This document shows positions 45,056 through 54,065 of a DNA stretch of 64,000 nt, one piece after another. The notes beneath the pieces were generated by a model. That model ran no database searches. It was not told where the DNA came from and was given only the letters and a program-made list of their open reading frames with translations. Where the stretch lies: NCBI GenBank assembly GCA_002423105.1, contig DIUT01000030.1, positions 1 to 64,000 of the forward strand. Direction: 5' to 3'. Both the position numbers and the translations under genes were made by a program. Position 1 is the first letter of the stretch, and every line of letters starts with the position of its first letter. This stretch comes from Geobacter sp. UBA6151. GTDB taxonomy: Bacteria > Desulfobacterota > Desulfuromonadia > Geobacterales > Pseudopelobacteraceae.

Positions 45056-45196
45056 ATGAAATGTCCACGGTGCAACGGTCGCATGTTTGCAGAAACCTAC
45101 TATGATTTCGTTCGTTCCTTTGATGCTTGGAAGTGCAGCTGTTGCGGCGAGGTACTTGATGCAACAATCCTCCAGAACAGGAGCCGCAACCATTAG
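45056..45196 (+). CDS. Small zinc-ribbon protein, 46 residues
   Basis: A short frame with a GAGGGAGGG ribosome site encodes MKCPRCNGRMF at the N-terminus and WKCSCCGEVLD, giving two CxxC pairs (Cys 3, 6, 27 and 30 or 29) that would form a rubredoxin-like zinc knuckle. The tail is basic (QNRSRNH). A terminator follows directly, so it is a monocistronic gene. I do not recognise a function; small zinc ribbons of this kind often bind nucleic acid or a larger enzyme. Confidence 0.8.
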   Translation: MKCPRCNGRMFAETYYDFVRSFDAWKCSCCGEVLDATILQNRSRNH

Positions 45197-45224
45197 GAGT
45201 GGCGGATCGGTCCTGTTTGTCTTT

Positions 45225-45258
45225 AAATGAGGACTCGTTTTACCGGGTCCTCATTTTT
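45225..45258 (+). terminator. Intrinsic terminator after the zinc-ribbon gene
   Basis: AAATGAGGAC pairs with GTCCTCATTT around a 12-nt loop and is followed by a T run. Confidence 0.85.
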
Positions 45259-45273
45259 TGTGGCTATATTTTC

Positions 45274-45302
45274 TTGACCCATCTTAAGACGGGTGCTAAT
45301 GT
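45274..45302 (+). promoter_or_regulatory. Predicted sigma-70 promoter of the pyr operon
   Basis: TTGACC at 45274 and TAATGT at 45297 with a 17-bp spacer. The resulting leader of about 145 nt before pyrR contains the PyrR-binding loop and attenuator. Confidence 0.65.
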
Positions 45303-45332
45303 CACCGACAATATTTCGTCATCCTTTTAATC

Positions 45333-45420
45333 TAACCCGGAGAGGTTACAAAAGGTGCATCAGAACCAGCCAATATTCAGGAAGGGCCTGTTCGCCTGTG
45401 TGCGGAGAGGCTCTTTTTTT
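45333..45420 (+). promoter_or_regulatory. PyrR-dependent transcription attenuator
   Basis: The sequence TAACCCGGAGAGGTTA (45333-45348) matches the conserved PyrR-binding stem-loop (core CCNGNGAGGYU). It is followed by an intrinsic terminator, AGGGCC...TTCGC pairing with GCGGAGAGGCTCT and a run of Ts (45383-45420), before the pyrR start at 45453. When UMP/UTP is high, PyrR binding should stabilise the first loop, favour the terminator and switch off the operon. The antiterminator pairing is inferred from known attenuators; I did not fold it. Confidence 0.8.
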
Positions 45421-45452
45421 GCGTCTACCATCCTGGAAGAGGAGGGAAACAG

Positions 45453-45995
45453 ATGACAGATTCGACAGGTAGAACCATTTTGTTGGATGGTAGTGGTATT
45501 CGCAGGGCCATTACCCGTATATCCCATGAAATTCTTGAGAAAAACAAAGGACTTTCCGATGTGGTGCTGATTGGTATTCAGTCCGGTGGTGCCCATCTGG
45601 TGCGGGAGATATCCCGCTGTATGGAAATAATTGAAGGGGAACGGGTGCTGACAGGTTCTGTGGATATTACGCTCTATCGGGATGATTTCAAGAGCCAGAA
45701 CCCCCATAAGTCGGTGGGAAAGACCGATATCGCCTTTTCCCTGGAGGGTAAACGAGTCGTGCTGGTGGATGATGTGTTGTACACCGGTCGGACTATTCGG
45801 GCAGCTATGGATGCTTTGATGGATTATGGCAGACCCACCAATATTCAACTTGCTGTGCTGATCGACCGTGGACATCGTGATTTGCCGATCCGGGCTGATT
45901 ATGTGGGGCGTAATGTTCCCACCAGTACAAAGGAGAATGTGGAGGTCCTGTTTGACGGCCAACAGCAACCGGTTGAGGTCATACTGGAAAAATAA
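45453..45995 (+). CDS. pyrR: PyrR, pyrimidine operon regulator / uracil phosphoribosyltransferase
   Basis: The 180-residue protein has the PRPP-binding motif VVLVDDVLYTGRTIRAAMDAL near residue 108 and PyrR-type segments such as VVLIGIQSGGAHLVREI and DITLYRDDF. It binds its own leader RNA when UMP is abundant and also has uracil phosphoribosyltransferase activity in several species. It is the first gene of the operon and its leader carries a matching RNA site. The TAA stop overlaps the first ATG available to pyrB. Confidence 0.94.
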   Translation: MTDSTGRTILLDGSGIRRAITRISHEILEKNKGLSDVVLIGIQSGGAHLVREISRCMEIIEGERVLTGSVDITLYRDDFKSQNPHKSVGKTDIAFSLEGKRVVLVDDVLYTGRTIRAAMDALMDYGRPTNIQLAVLIDRGHRDLPIRADYVGRNVPTSTKENVEVLFDGQQQPVEVILEK

Positions 45996-46006
45996 TGGGA
46001 GGGGCT

Positions 46007-46939
46007 ATGGAGTTCAGGCATAAGCATATCATTGCGTTACGCGACCTGTCGAAGGAAGATATCGAGTTATTGCTTGCCACTGCCGAAAGTATGCGGGAGG
46101 TGAACAGCCGTGACATCAAAAAGGTGCCGACCCTGCGGGGAAAAACCATCATCAACCTGTTTTACGAATCATCCACCCGTACCCGCACCTCGTTTGAAAT
46201 CGCCGGCAAGCGTCTTTCGGCGGACACGGTCAATATCGCCCCTTCAAACAGTTCCGCCACCAAGGGGGAGACACTGGCTGATACTGCGCTTAACCTGCTG
46301 GCCATGAAGCCGGATATCATCGTCATGCGCCATGCGGTGTCCGGTTCCCATTACTTTCTGGCGAACAAGGTCAACTGTTCCATCATCAATGCCGGTGACG
46401 GGGCTCACGAGCACCCTTCCCAAGGGCTTTTGGATATGCTGACCATCAAGGACCGCTTCGGCAGGCTGGATGGTCTGAAGGTGGCCATAGTGGGGGATAT
46501 CACCCACAGCCGGGTGGCCCGCTCCAATATCCAGGGACTGACCAAGATGGGCTCGTCAATCTACCTGGCCGGTCCTCCCACCATGATGCCGCCGGGGGTG
46601 GAAAAACTGGGCAATGTCACGGTCTGCAACACCATGAAGGAGGCCATCCAGGATGCCGATGTGGTGATGATGCTGCGCATACAGCAGGAACGCCAGGGCA
46701 AGACCCTGATGCCCAATACCCGTGAGTATTCACGCTATTTTGGCCTGAACCCTGAGAATCTGAAACTGGCCAAGCCTGAGGCCATGGTGATGCACCCCGG
46801 TCCGATTAACCGTGGGGTGGAGATGTCATCCTACGTGGTGGATGGCGACCAGTCCCATATCCTCAAGCAGGTGGAGAACGGTGTGGCGGTGAGGATGTCG
46901 ATGTTGTATCACGTCTGTGGTGGAGAGCTGGCAGAGTAG
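46007..46939 (+). CDS. pyrB: Aspartate carbamoyltransferase catalytic subunit
   Basis: From ATG 46007, directly after GGGAGGGG, the protein has 310 residues (an ATG at 45995 would add four). It joins carbamoyl phosphate and aspartate in pyrimidine synthesis. Motifs are the carbamoyl-phosphate loop YESSTRTRTSFE, the HAVSGSHY segment, DGAHEHPSQGLLD and the C-terminal MHPGPINRGVE. No pyrI regulatory subunit is present. The stop codon TAG is also the start of a palindromic repeat element. Confidence 0.96.
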   Translation: MEFRHKHIIALRDLSKEDIELLLATAESMREVNSRDIKKVPTLRGKTIINLFYESSTRTRTSFEIAGKRLSADTVNIAPSNSSATKGETLADTALNLLAMKPDIIVMRHAVSGSHYFLANKVNCSIINAGDGAHEHPSQGLLDMLTIKDRFGRLDGLKVAIVGDITHSRVARSNIQGLTKMGSSIYLAGPPTMMPPGVEKLGNVTVCNTMKEAIQDADVVMMLRIQQERQGKTLMPNTREYSRYFGLNPENLKLAKPEAMVMHPGPINRGVEMSSYVVDGDQSHILKQVENGVAVRMSMLYHVCGGELAE

Positions 46940-47004
46940 GGGCAGCCCCGGGTGGCTGCCCGGTTTGGGATATGTTTTGGGCGACCACATTGGGTCGCCC
47001 CTAC
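46936..47004. repeat. GTAGGGGC palindromic repeat between pyrB and pyrC
   Basis: A 69-bp unit beginning GTAGGGGCAGCC and ending GGTCGCCCCTAC, containing the inner pairs GGGCAGCC/GGCTGCCC and GGGCGACC/GGGTCGCCC. The pyrB TAG stop lies inside its first bases. Same family as the unit after carA and the 28-bp palindrome in pfaC. Confidence 0.8.
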
Positions 47005-47033
47005 AGAATTGATAATTGTTACGAGGTGACCAT

Positions 47034-48311
47034 ATGAATCTTCTGATCAAAGGCGGCAGGGTTATCGACCCATCCCAGGGCATTGATGATACCCTTGATG
47101 TTGTGGTGGAAAATGGTCGTGTGAAAGAGATTGGGAAAGGCCTGTCTGCTCCGGCTGACGCGGAGACGATTGATGCTAGCGGAAAGTATGTGGTACCCGG
47201 TCTGATCGATATGCATGTCCATCTGCGTGATCCCGGCCTGGAATATAAGGAAGATATTATCTCCGGCACAAAGGCGGCCGTGGCCGGTGGATTTACCTCG
47301 GTCTGCTGTATGCCCAACACCAAGCCGGTGATCGACAACAAGGCGGTGGCCACCTATATCATCAACAAAGCCAGGACTGAAGGGTCTTGCAATGTATTCC
47401 CGGTTGGGAACATTACCTATGGCATGAACGGCGAACGGATGGCCGAAATGGGTGAACTGAAGGAATCCGGCTGTGTGGCGGTTTCCGATGACGGTAAGCC
47501 GGTGAAGAACAGCGAGCTGATGCGTCGGGCACTGGAGTACGCCAAAGGCATGGGTATTCTGGTGATCTCCCACGCTGAAGAACTGGACCTGGTTGGGGCA
47601 GGGGTAATGAATGAAGGTTTTACCTCCACCGAACTTGGCCTTAAAGGGATTCCCCGGGTGGCTGAGGATATTGCCACTGCCCGGGAGGTGATGCTGGCCG
47701 AATATACCGGGGCACCGGTGCATATCGCCCATGTTTCCACTGAAGGGGCAGTGCGGATCATACGTGACGCCAAAGCGCGCGGGGTACAAGTGACCTGTGA
47801 AACTGCTCCACACTACTTTACGCTCACTGACGATGCGGTGCGCGGTTACAACACCAATGCCAAGATGAACCCGCCGCTGCGTGAGGTGGCAGACGTGGCA
47901 GCCATCAAAGCCGGGCTTGTTGACGGAACCGTAGATGCCATAGCCACAGACCACGCTCCCCACCATCTGGATGATAAAGATGTGGAGTTCAGCGAAGCGA
48001 TGAACGGCATCATTGGCCTGGAGACTTCGCTGCCCCTTTCGCTGAAACTGGTGAATGATGGTGTGCTGACACTTCAGCAGCTTGTTGAAAAAATGAGTTG
48101 TAATCCTTCGGAAATACTAGGGCTTGGTCGTGGCACGCTCAAGGTTGGCGGTGTAGCTGACATAACCGTTATTGATCCGAACAAGCAATGGCTCGTTACT
48201 GCGGAAGGGCTTGCCAGCAAGTCAAAAAACTCTCCATGGCTGGGCGAAACCATGACCGGCGCTGCGGCATGTACTGTGGTTGATGGAAAAATCGTATTTT
48301 CAGGTAGATAA
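47034..48311 (+). CDS. pyrC: Dihydroorotase
   Basis: From ATG 47034, after ACGAGGTGA, the protein has 425 residues and closes carbamoyl aspartate to dihydroorotate. The amidohydrolase zinc motif DMHVHLRDPG is near residue 57, followed by GGFTSVCCMPNT, the metal-bridging region, HVSTEGAVRIIRDAK, TCETAPHYF and the catalytic Asp in ATDHAPHH. This is the class I (bacterial multi-domain type) enzyme. It lies between pyrB and carA, separated from pyrB by a palindromic repeat. Confidence 0.96.
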   Translation: MNLLIKGGRVIDPSQGIDDTLDVVVENGRVKEIGKGLSAPADAETIDASGKYVVPGLIDMHVHLRDPGLEYKEDIISGTKAAVAGGFTSVCCMPNTKPVIDNKAVATYIINKARTEGSCNVFPVGNITYGMNGERMAEMGELKESGCVAVSDDGKPVKNSELMRRALEYAKGMGILVISHAEELDLVGAGVMNEGFTSTELGLKGIPRVAEDIATAREVMLAEYTGAPVHIAHVSTEGAVRIIRDAKARGVQVTCETAPHYFTLTDDAVRGYNTNAKMNPPLREVADVAAIKAGLVDGTVDAIATDHAPHHLDDKDVEFSEAMNGIIGLETSLPLSLKLVNDGVLTLQQLVEKMSCNPSEILGLGRGTLKVGGVADITVIDPNKQWLVTAEGLASKSKNSPWLGETMTGAAACTVVDGKIVFSGR

Positions 48312-48322
48312 AACAGGAGTCA

Positions 48323-49450
48323 ATGAGTATGAAAGCAATTCTTGCGCTGGCAGACGGGCGCATCTTTGAAGGCAGATCTTTTGGTGCAGGTGGCGAGGCA
48401 ATCGGAGAAGTGGTGTTCAACACCGCCATGACCGGTTACCAGGAAGTACTCACCGATCCCTCCTACAAAGGGCAGATGGTCACCATGACCTACACCCAGA
48501 TCGGCAACACCGGCATCAACCCGGAGGATATTGAAAGCCGCGGCCTTTTCCTGTCCGGCTTTATCGTGCGGGAATATCTGGATTTTCCGTCTAATTTCCG
48601 TTCCACCATGACCCTGGATGCCTATCTGAAAGAAAACGGCGTGGTGGGTATCCATGGGCTTGACACCCGTGCCCTGACCCGGCACCTGCGTGACCATGGC
48701 GCCCAGAATGGCATCATCTCCACCGTTGATTTCAACCATGCCTCGCTGGTTGCCAAGGCGAAGGCTATACCCAGTATGGCCGGGCTTGATCTGGCTTCCG
48801 GTGTCTCCTGTGACAAGCCGTACCACTGGACAGAAGGTCTCTGGGAACTGGGGGAGGGGTATCCTCAGGTTGATCCCAAAAGTTTGAAGTACAAGGTGGT
48901 GGCCTATGACTTTGGCATCAAGTACAACATTCTGCGTTGCCTGGTGGATGCCGGTTGTGATGTGACCGTGGTGCCTGCCACCTTCCCGGCGGAAGAGGCG
49001 CTGGCCATGAATCCGGATGGTATCTTCTTGAGTAATGGTCCTGGCGATCCGGAACCTCTGATTGCTTCCATCGGGATTATCCGCAGCTTTGTCGGTAAAA
49101 AGCCGATCTTCGGTATCTGTCTGGGACACCAATTACTTGGCCTGGCTCTGGGGGGCAAGACCATCAAGCTTCCCTTTGGCAACCATGGCTCCAACCTGCC
49201 GGTCATGGATATGTCCACCCGCAGGGTCGAAATCACTTCCCAGAACCACGGTTTTGCGGTGGATCTGGACTCATTGGGCAAGGACGCCTGTCTGGGGCAT
49301 GAAAACCTGAATGATCAGACTGTGGAAGGGATCAACCATTGCACGCTGCCGATTTTTTCAGTGCAGCATCACCCGGAGGCGTCACCGGGTCCCCATGATT
49401 CCCATTACCTGTTTGGCCGTTTTGTGGAGATGATGGAGAAGAACCGGTAG
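48323..49450 (+). CDS. carA: Carbamoyl phosphate synthetase small (glutaminase) subunit
   Basis: The 375-residue subunit hydrolyses glutamine and feeds ammonia to CarB. The N-terminal CPSase domain has FNTAMTGYQEVLTDPSY; the C-terminal glutaminase has the nucleophile Cys in GICLGHQLL, and the catalytic His/Glu in QHHPEASPGP. ATG 48323 follows AGGAG. The TAG stop is supplied by a GTAGGGGC palindromic element, as at pyrB. carB follows two genes later. Confidence 0.96.
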   Translation: MSMKAILALADGRIFEGRSFGAGGEAIGEVVFNTAMTGYQEVLTDPSYKGQMVTMTYTQIGNTGINPEDIESRGLFLSGFIVREYLDFPSNFRSTMTLDAYLKENGVVGIHGLDTRALTRHLRDHGAQNGIISTVDFNHASLVAKAKAIPSMAGLDLASGVSCDKPYHWTEGLWELGEGYPQVDPKSLKYKVVAYDFGIKYNILRCLVDAGCDVTVVPATFPAEEALAMNPDGIFLSNGPGDPEPLIASIGIIRSFVGKKPIFGICLGHQLLGLALGGKTIKLPFGNHGSNLPVMDMSTRRVEITSQNHGFAVDLDSLGKDACLGHENLNDQTVEGINHCTLPIFSVQHHPEASPGPHDSHYLFGRFVEMMEKNR

Positions 49451-49529
49451 GGGCGGCTCCGTGTGGCCGCCCTGTTTGGTTGCCCGTGTTGACGTTGCCA
49501 GCAGGGCAACCACATGGGATTGCCCCTAC
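49447..49529. repeat. GTAGGGGC palindromic repeat after carA
   Basis: An 83-bp unit starting GTAGGGGCGGCTCC and ending TTGCCCCTAC, with inner pairs GGGCGGC/GGCCGCCC and GGTTGCCC/GGGCAACC. The carA TAG is inside its first bases, and a possible early start of the next gene (ATG 49514) lies inside its right end. Confidence 0.8.
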
Positions 49530-49537
49530 AAAAGAAC

Positions 49538-50464
49538 ATGAAATATCACGCTCTCTATCAATCAGGCGCTCTATTGGAGCGGGTCCGCGAAGGCTACCGC
49601 AGGCTGGCTGCCTGCGATCTCTGTCCCCACCGCTGTGGTGTCAACCGGATACAGGGTGAGCAGGGCCGCTGCCATAGTGGGTTCCAACCCCGCATTGCAT
49701 CGGCCAACCTGCACCGGGGAGAAGAGCCGCCCATCAGCGGCAGCCGTGGGTCCGGCACCATCTTTTTTTCCGGTTGCACTCTGCGCTGTGTCTTCTGTCA
49801 GAACTTTCCCATCAGCCAGCAAGGGAGCGGCGAAACCATGCTGACCCGTGAACTGGCCAAGCGGATGCTGCACCTACAGAAGCGCGGGGCGCACAACCTG
49901 AACCTGGTGACCCCCACCCACTGGCTGCCCCAGATCCTGGCGGCGTTGTGGCTGGCCATTCCCCAGGGATTTAACTTACCGATAGTCTGGAACTCCAGCG
50001 GCTATGAAACCGTTGATGCGCTGCGCTTGCTGGACGATATTGTCAGCGTCTACCTGCCGGACATGAAGTACAGCGATGACGTTCAGGCAGAAGAACTATC
50101 CGGCGCATCGGAGTATCGTGAGGTCAATCGGGCGGCTGTGCAGGAGATGCTGCGCCAAGTGGGCCATCTACAGGTGGATGAGAACGGGATTGCAGTCCAA
50201 GGACTGATCATCCGCCATCTGGTATTGCCGCAGGGCAGGGCGGGGTCAGGGGAAACTCTGCCCTGGATAGCCGGACATCTGGGGCGTGATACGCATATCG
50301 CCTTGATGAGTCAGTATTTTCCGGCAGACCGGGCCAATGCCATGGAGGGGATCAATCGTGGCCTCTTCCATGATGAGTACGATGCTGCCGTGAAGGCGCT
50401 GGAAGAAGCCGGACTTGAGAATGGCTGGGTGCAGGAACTGGAGCAGGAGCGGGGAGCGGTATGA
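49538..50464 (+). CDS. Radical SAM protein, pyruvate-formate-lyase-activase-like
   Basis: From ATG 49538 the protein has 308 residues (ATG 49514, inside the repeat, would add eight). The radical SAM cluster motif CTLRCVFC (CxxxCxxC) follows SGSRGSGTIFFSG near residue 85. An N-terminal Cys cluster (CDLCPHRCGVN, RCHSG) resembles the uncharacterised family related to PflA and the AmmeMemoRadiSam group. The downstream VWNSSGYETVDALRLLDD and VYLPDMKYS motifs support this family. Its substrate is unknown. It sits between carA and carB, probably co-transcribed, without an obvious tie to pyrimidine synthesis. Confidence 0.85.
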   Translation: MKYHALYQSGALLERVREGYRRLAACDLCPHRCGVNRIQGEQGRCHSGFQPRIASANLHRGEEPPISGSRGSGTIFFSGCTLRCVFCQNFPISQQGSGETMLTRELAKRMLHLQKRGAHNLNLVTPTHWLPQILAALWLAIPQGFNLPIVWNSSGYETVDALRLLDDIVSVYLPDMKYSDDVQAEELSGASEYREVNRAAVQEMLRQVGHLQVDENGIAVQGLIIRHLVLPQGRAGSGETLPWIAGHLGRDTHIALMSQYFPADRANAMEGINRGLFHDEYDAAVKALEEAGLENGWVQELEQERGAV

Positions 50465-50790
50465 GAACGGTGGTGCTGCTGGTCATCTCCAACATCTTCA
50501 TGACCTTTGCCTGGTACGCCCATCTGAAAAACCTGAGCAACCGCCACTGGTTCATTGCTGTGCTGGTCTCCTGGGGGATCGCTTTTTTCGAGTACCTGGT
50601 CCAGGTCCCTGCCAACCGGATCGGCTACAACGGCTCTTTCTCGCTGGCCCAGCTCAAGATCACCCAAGAGGTGATTACCTTGGCCGTCTTTGTCCCCTTT
50701 GCGGTGTTTTACATGGGAGTGCCGCTGAAACTTGATTATCTCTGGGCTGGCTGTTGCCTGGCCGGAGCAGTGTATTTCATATTTAGATAA
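50461..50790 (+). CDS. DUF486-family small membrane protein
   Basis: The 109-residue protein has four predicted membrane helices (residues about 3-20, 28-47, 68-86 and 91-108) and matches the DUF486/DMT-like family, with the typical YAHLKNL and FFEYLVQVPANRIGY motifs and FSLAQLKITQEVITL. It overlaps the radical SAM gene by 4 bp (ATGA) and precedes carB by 23 bp. The function is unknown; relatives resemble small multidrug transporters. Confidence 0.85.
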   Translation: MRTVVLLVISNIFMTFAWYAHLKNLSNRHWFIAVLVSWGIAFFEYLVQVPANRIGYNGSFSLAQLKITQEVITLAVFVPFAVFYMGVPLKLDYLWAGCCLAGAVYFIFR

Positions 50791-50813
50791 CAACACGAAG
50801 GAGTAACGAATAA

Positions 50814-53800
50814 ATGCCGAAAAGAACCGACATCAAAAAAATTCTGATCATCGGCGCCGGTCCCATCGTCATCGGACAGGCCTGCGAGTTTGACTATTCC
50901 GGCACCCAGGCTTGCAAAGCGTTGAAGGAAGAGGGGTTCGAGGTGGTGCTGCTGAACAGCAATCCGGCCACCATCATGACTGACCCTGATTTTGCCGACC
51001 GCACCTACATCGAACCGGTGACGCCGGAAATTCTGGCCAAGATCATCGAAAAGGAGCGTCCTGACGCCGTGCTGCCCACACTTGGTGGCCAGACCGCTCT
51101 TAACACAGCGGTAGCAGTGGCTGAAATGGGGATACTGGAAAAATTCGGGGTAGAGTTGATCGGTGCCAAACTGCCTGCCATCAAGAAGGCGGAAGACCGT
51201 ACCCTGTTCAAGCAGGCCATGGAAAAGATCGGTCTGTCGGTTCCCAAGTCCGGTCTGGCCCACAATCGCCAGGAAGCGATGGAGGTCATCAAGCAGATAG
51301 GCTTCCCAGCCATTATCCGTCCATCCTTTACCCTTGGCGGTACCGGCGGCGGTATTGCCTATAACATGGAAGAGTACGAGCGGATGGCCGTGGTGGGGAT
51401 CGATGCCTCGCCCACTGACGAGATACTGGTGGAGGAGTCGGTGATCGGTTGGAAGGAGTACGAACTGGAGGTGATGCGGGACACCGCCGACAACGTGGTG
51501 ATCATCTGCTCCATTGAAAATTTTGATCCGATGGGGGTACATACCGGCGACTCCATCACGGTGGCTCCGGCCCAGACTCTGACCGACAAAGAGTACCAGA
51601 TCCTGCGGGATGCCAGCCTCAAGATTATCCGTGAAATCGGCGTGGATACCGGTGGTTCCAATATCCAGTTCGGTATCAATCCGCGCGATGGCCGCCTGGT
51701 GGTTATCGAGATGAACCCGCGGGTTTCCCGCTCCTCGGCCCTGGCTTCCAAGGCTACCGGCTTTCCCATTGCTAAAATTGCGGCCAAGCTGGCAGTGGGG
51801 TATACCCTTGACGAAATCACCAATGACATTACCCGTGAGACTCCTGCCTGTTTTGAACCGAGTATCGACTATGTAGTCACCAAGATTCCCCGTTTTACCT
51901 TTGAGAAGTTTCCTGATGCCGATGCCACCCTGACCACCCAGATGAAATCGGTGGGGGAGGTGATGTCCATCGGCAGAACCTTTAAAGAGTCATTCCAGAA
52001 AGCGCTCCGCTCCCTTGAGATAGGAGTTTGCGGCATGGACTCCAAATTGTTTGACCTGTCTGAAGAAACCAGGCGTGCTCTTTCCGGCAAGGAGCAGCAA
52101 CTTTTGCTGGAAAAACTGAAGATTCCCAATGCGGAACGGCTCTGGTATCTGGGGGATGCGCTGCGCAACGGCATGACCGTGGAGGAAATTTATCAGCACA
52201 CCGCCTTTGATCCCTGGTTTGTCAACAACATCCGCCAGATCATTGAAAAAGAGGATGAGCTGAAAAACCTGAGTCCATCTGCCGTTACCGGGGAGCAACT
52301 CTTTGAAGCCAAGCAGTACGGCTTCTCCGACAAGATGCTGGCCAAACTCTGGAAGACTTCGGAGGACAGTGTGCGGGAACTGCGCTGGAAACTGGGGGTC
52401 CGCCCGGTGTACAAGCGGGTGGATACCTGCGCTGCCGAGTTTGTGGCCTACACGCCATACCTCTATTCTACCTATGAGCAGGAGTGCGAGGCAGATGTTA
52501 CAGACCGCAAGAAGATCATCATCCTGGGAGGCGGTCCCAACCGGATCGGCCAGGGGATCGAATTTGACTACTGCTGTGTCCATGGCGTGTTTGCCCTTAC
52601 TGAGGACGGCTACGAAACCATCATGGTCAACTGCAATCCGGAAACCGTTTCCACTGACTACGACACCTCCGACCGGCTTTACTTTGAGCCGTTGACCCTG
52701 GAGGATGTGCTGGAGATAGTGGCCAAGGAAAAGCCGGTGGGGGTTATTGTCCAGTTTGGCGGCCAAACTCCGCTCAAACTGGCAGTGGCGCTGGAAAAGG
52801 CCGGGGTTCCAATCATCGGCACATCTCCTGATGCCATTGACCGGGCAGAAGACCGGGAGCGGTTCCAGGAGATGTTGCATAAACTGAATTTGCTGCAACC
52901 GGCTAATGGTACGGCCCGTTCGTTTGAAGAAGCTGAAGAAGTTGCCAACCGGATCGGCTACCCTGTGGTGGTTCGTCCTTCCTACGTGCTGGGGGGGAGG
53001 GCTATGGAGATTGTGTATGACGTGGAAAACCTGCGCCGTTACATGACAACAGCGGTACAGGCTTCTCCTGAACATCCCATACTGGTGGACAAGTTTCTGG
53101 ATGCTGCCATCGAGGTGGATGTTGATGCCTTGTGCGATGGTACACAAGTAGTCATCGGCGGCATCATGGAGCATATTGAGGAAGCTGGTATTCATTCCGG
53201 CGACTCGGCTTGTTCGTTACCCCCCTATTCCTTGTCCCAGGAGATTATTAGCGAGATTCATCGTCAGACAGAAGTGATGGCCCTTGAACTGAATGTAAAG
53301 GGTTTGATGAACGTCCAATATGCGGTTAAAGATACTACAATCTATGTTCTGGAGGTAAACCCGCGGGCGTCCCGTACAGCACCGTTTGTTTCCAAGGCAA
53401 CCGGTCGACCGCTGGCAAAAATCGCGGCCCGTATCATGGCAGGTAAAACTCTGGCCGAACTGGGTGTCTCCGGTGATATCGTGCCGGACTATTACTCGGT
53501 GAAAGAGGCGGTCTTTCCTTTTGTGAAATTCCCCGGGGTGGATACCCTGCTCGGGCCGGAGATGAAATCCACCGGCGAGGTCATGGGAATCGGTGACAGT
53601 TTTGCCGAAGCTTTTGCGAAGTCACAGATGGGGGCGGGAGTCAGGCTTCCGCTTTCCGGAAACGCCTTTATCAGTGTGCGGGATCAGGACAAGAAACTGG
53701 TTGTAAACGTTGCAGAAAAGCTGTATAAGGCTGGTTTCGGTCTGTTGGCAACGGGAGGAACGGCGTCGTTTCTTGCCGAGAAAAATATCCCGGTGCGCAA

Positions 53801-54062
53801 GGTCAACAAGGTCAAGGAAGGGCGTCCTCATATTGTGGATGCTCTTAAAAACGGTGAGGTACAACTGGTGGTCAACACAACCCAGGGAGCCCAGGCCGTG
53901 GCGGATTCATTTTCCATCCGTCGTGAATCACTGATGCATGGCGTTGCCTATTATACAACCGTTGCCGGAGCCATTGCCGCAACTGACGCCATCATCAACC
54001 TGAAGGAACAGGAGCTTCGGGTAAAACCGCTGCAGAACTATCTTTATCAGGAGCAGAAGTAA
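50814..54062 (+). CDS. carB: Carbamoyl phosphate synthetase large subunit
   Basis: The 1,082-residue subunit makes carbamoyl phosphate from bicarbonate, ammonia and two ATP. Two homologous halves each have a biotin-carboxylase-like ATP-grasp domain: the first with GAGPIVIGQACEFDYSG and RPSFTLGGTGGGIAY, the second with GGGPNRIGQGIEFDYCC and VRPSYVLGGRAMEIVYD. The C-terminal MGS-like domain (about residues 940-1,075, LLATGGTASFLAEK) is the allosteric site for UMP/ornithine. Full length. It lies in the pyr operon downstream of carA. Confidence 0.97.
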   Translation: MPKRTDIKKILIIGAGPIVIGQACEFDYSGTQACKALKEEGFEVVLLNSNPATIMTDPDFADRTYIEPVTPEILAKIIEKERPDAVLPTLGGQTALNTAVAVAEMGILEKFGVELIGAKLPAIKKAEDRTLFKQAMEKIGLSVPKSGLAHNRQEAMEVIKQIGFPAIIRPSFTLGGTGGGIAYNMEEYERMAVVGIDASPTDEILVEESVIGWKEYELEVMRDTADNVVIICSIENFDPMGVHTGDSITVAPAQTLTDKEYQILRDASLKIIREIGVDTGGSNIQFGINPRDGRLVVIEMNPRVSRSSALASKATGFPIAKIAAKLAVGYTLDEITNDITRETPACFEPSIDYVVTKIPRFTFEKFPDADATLTTQMKSVGEVMSIGRTFKESFQKALRSLEIGVCGMDSKLFDLSEETRRALSGKEQQLLLEKLKIPNAERLWYLGDALRNGMTVEEIYQHTAFDPWFVNNIRQIIEKEDELKNLSPSAVTGEQLFEAKQYGFSDKMLAKLWKTSEDSVRELRWKLGVRPVYKRVDTCAAEFVAYTPYLYSTYEQECEADVTDRKKIIILGGGPNRIGQGIEFDYCCVHGVFALTEDGYETIMVNCNPETVSTDYDTSDRLYFEPLTLEDVLEIVAKEKPVGVIVQFGGQTPLKLAVALEKAGVPIIGTSPDAIDRAEDRERFQEMLHKLNLLQPANGTARSFEEAEEVANRIGYPVVVRPSYVLGGRAMEIVYDVENLRRYMTTAVQASPEHPILVDKFLDAAIEVDVDALCDGTQVVIGGIMEHIEEAGIHSGDSACSLPPYSLSQEIISEIHRQTEVMALELNVKGLMNVQYAVKDTTIYVLEVNPRASRTAPFVSKATGRPLAKIAARIMAGKTLAELGVSGDIVPDYYSVKEAVFPFVKFPGVDTLLGPEMKSTGEVMGIGDSFAEAFAKSQMGAGVRLPLSGNAFISVRDQDKKLVVNVAEKLYKAGFGLLATGGTASFLAEKNIPVRKVNKVKEGRPHIVDALKNGEVQLVVNTTQGAQAVADSFSIRRESLMHGVAYYTTVAGAIAATDAIINLKEQELRVKPLQNYLYQEQK

Positions 54063-54065
54063 ACG

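Noticed and set aside
49514..49537. Upstream ATG for the radical SAM gene
   Set aside because: It lies inside the GTAGGGGC repeat and has no ribosome site; ATG 49538 is preferred, although its own site is weak.
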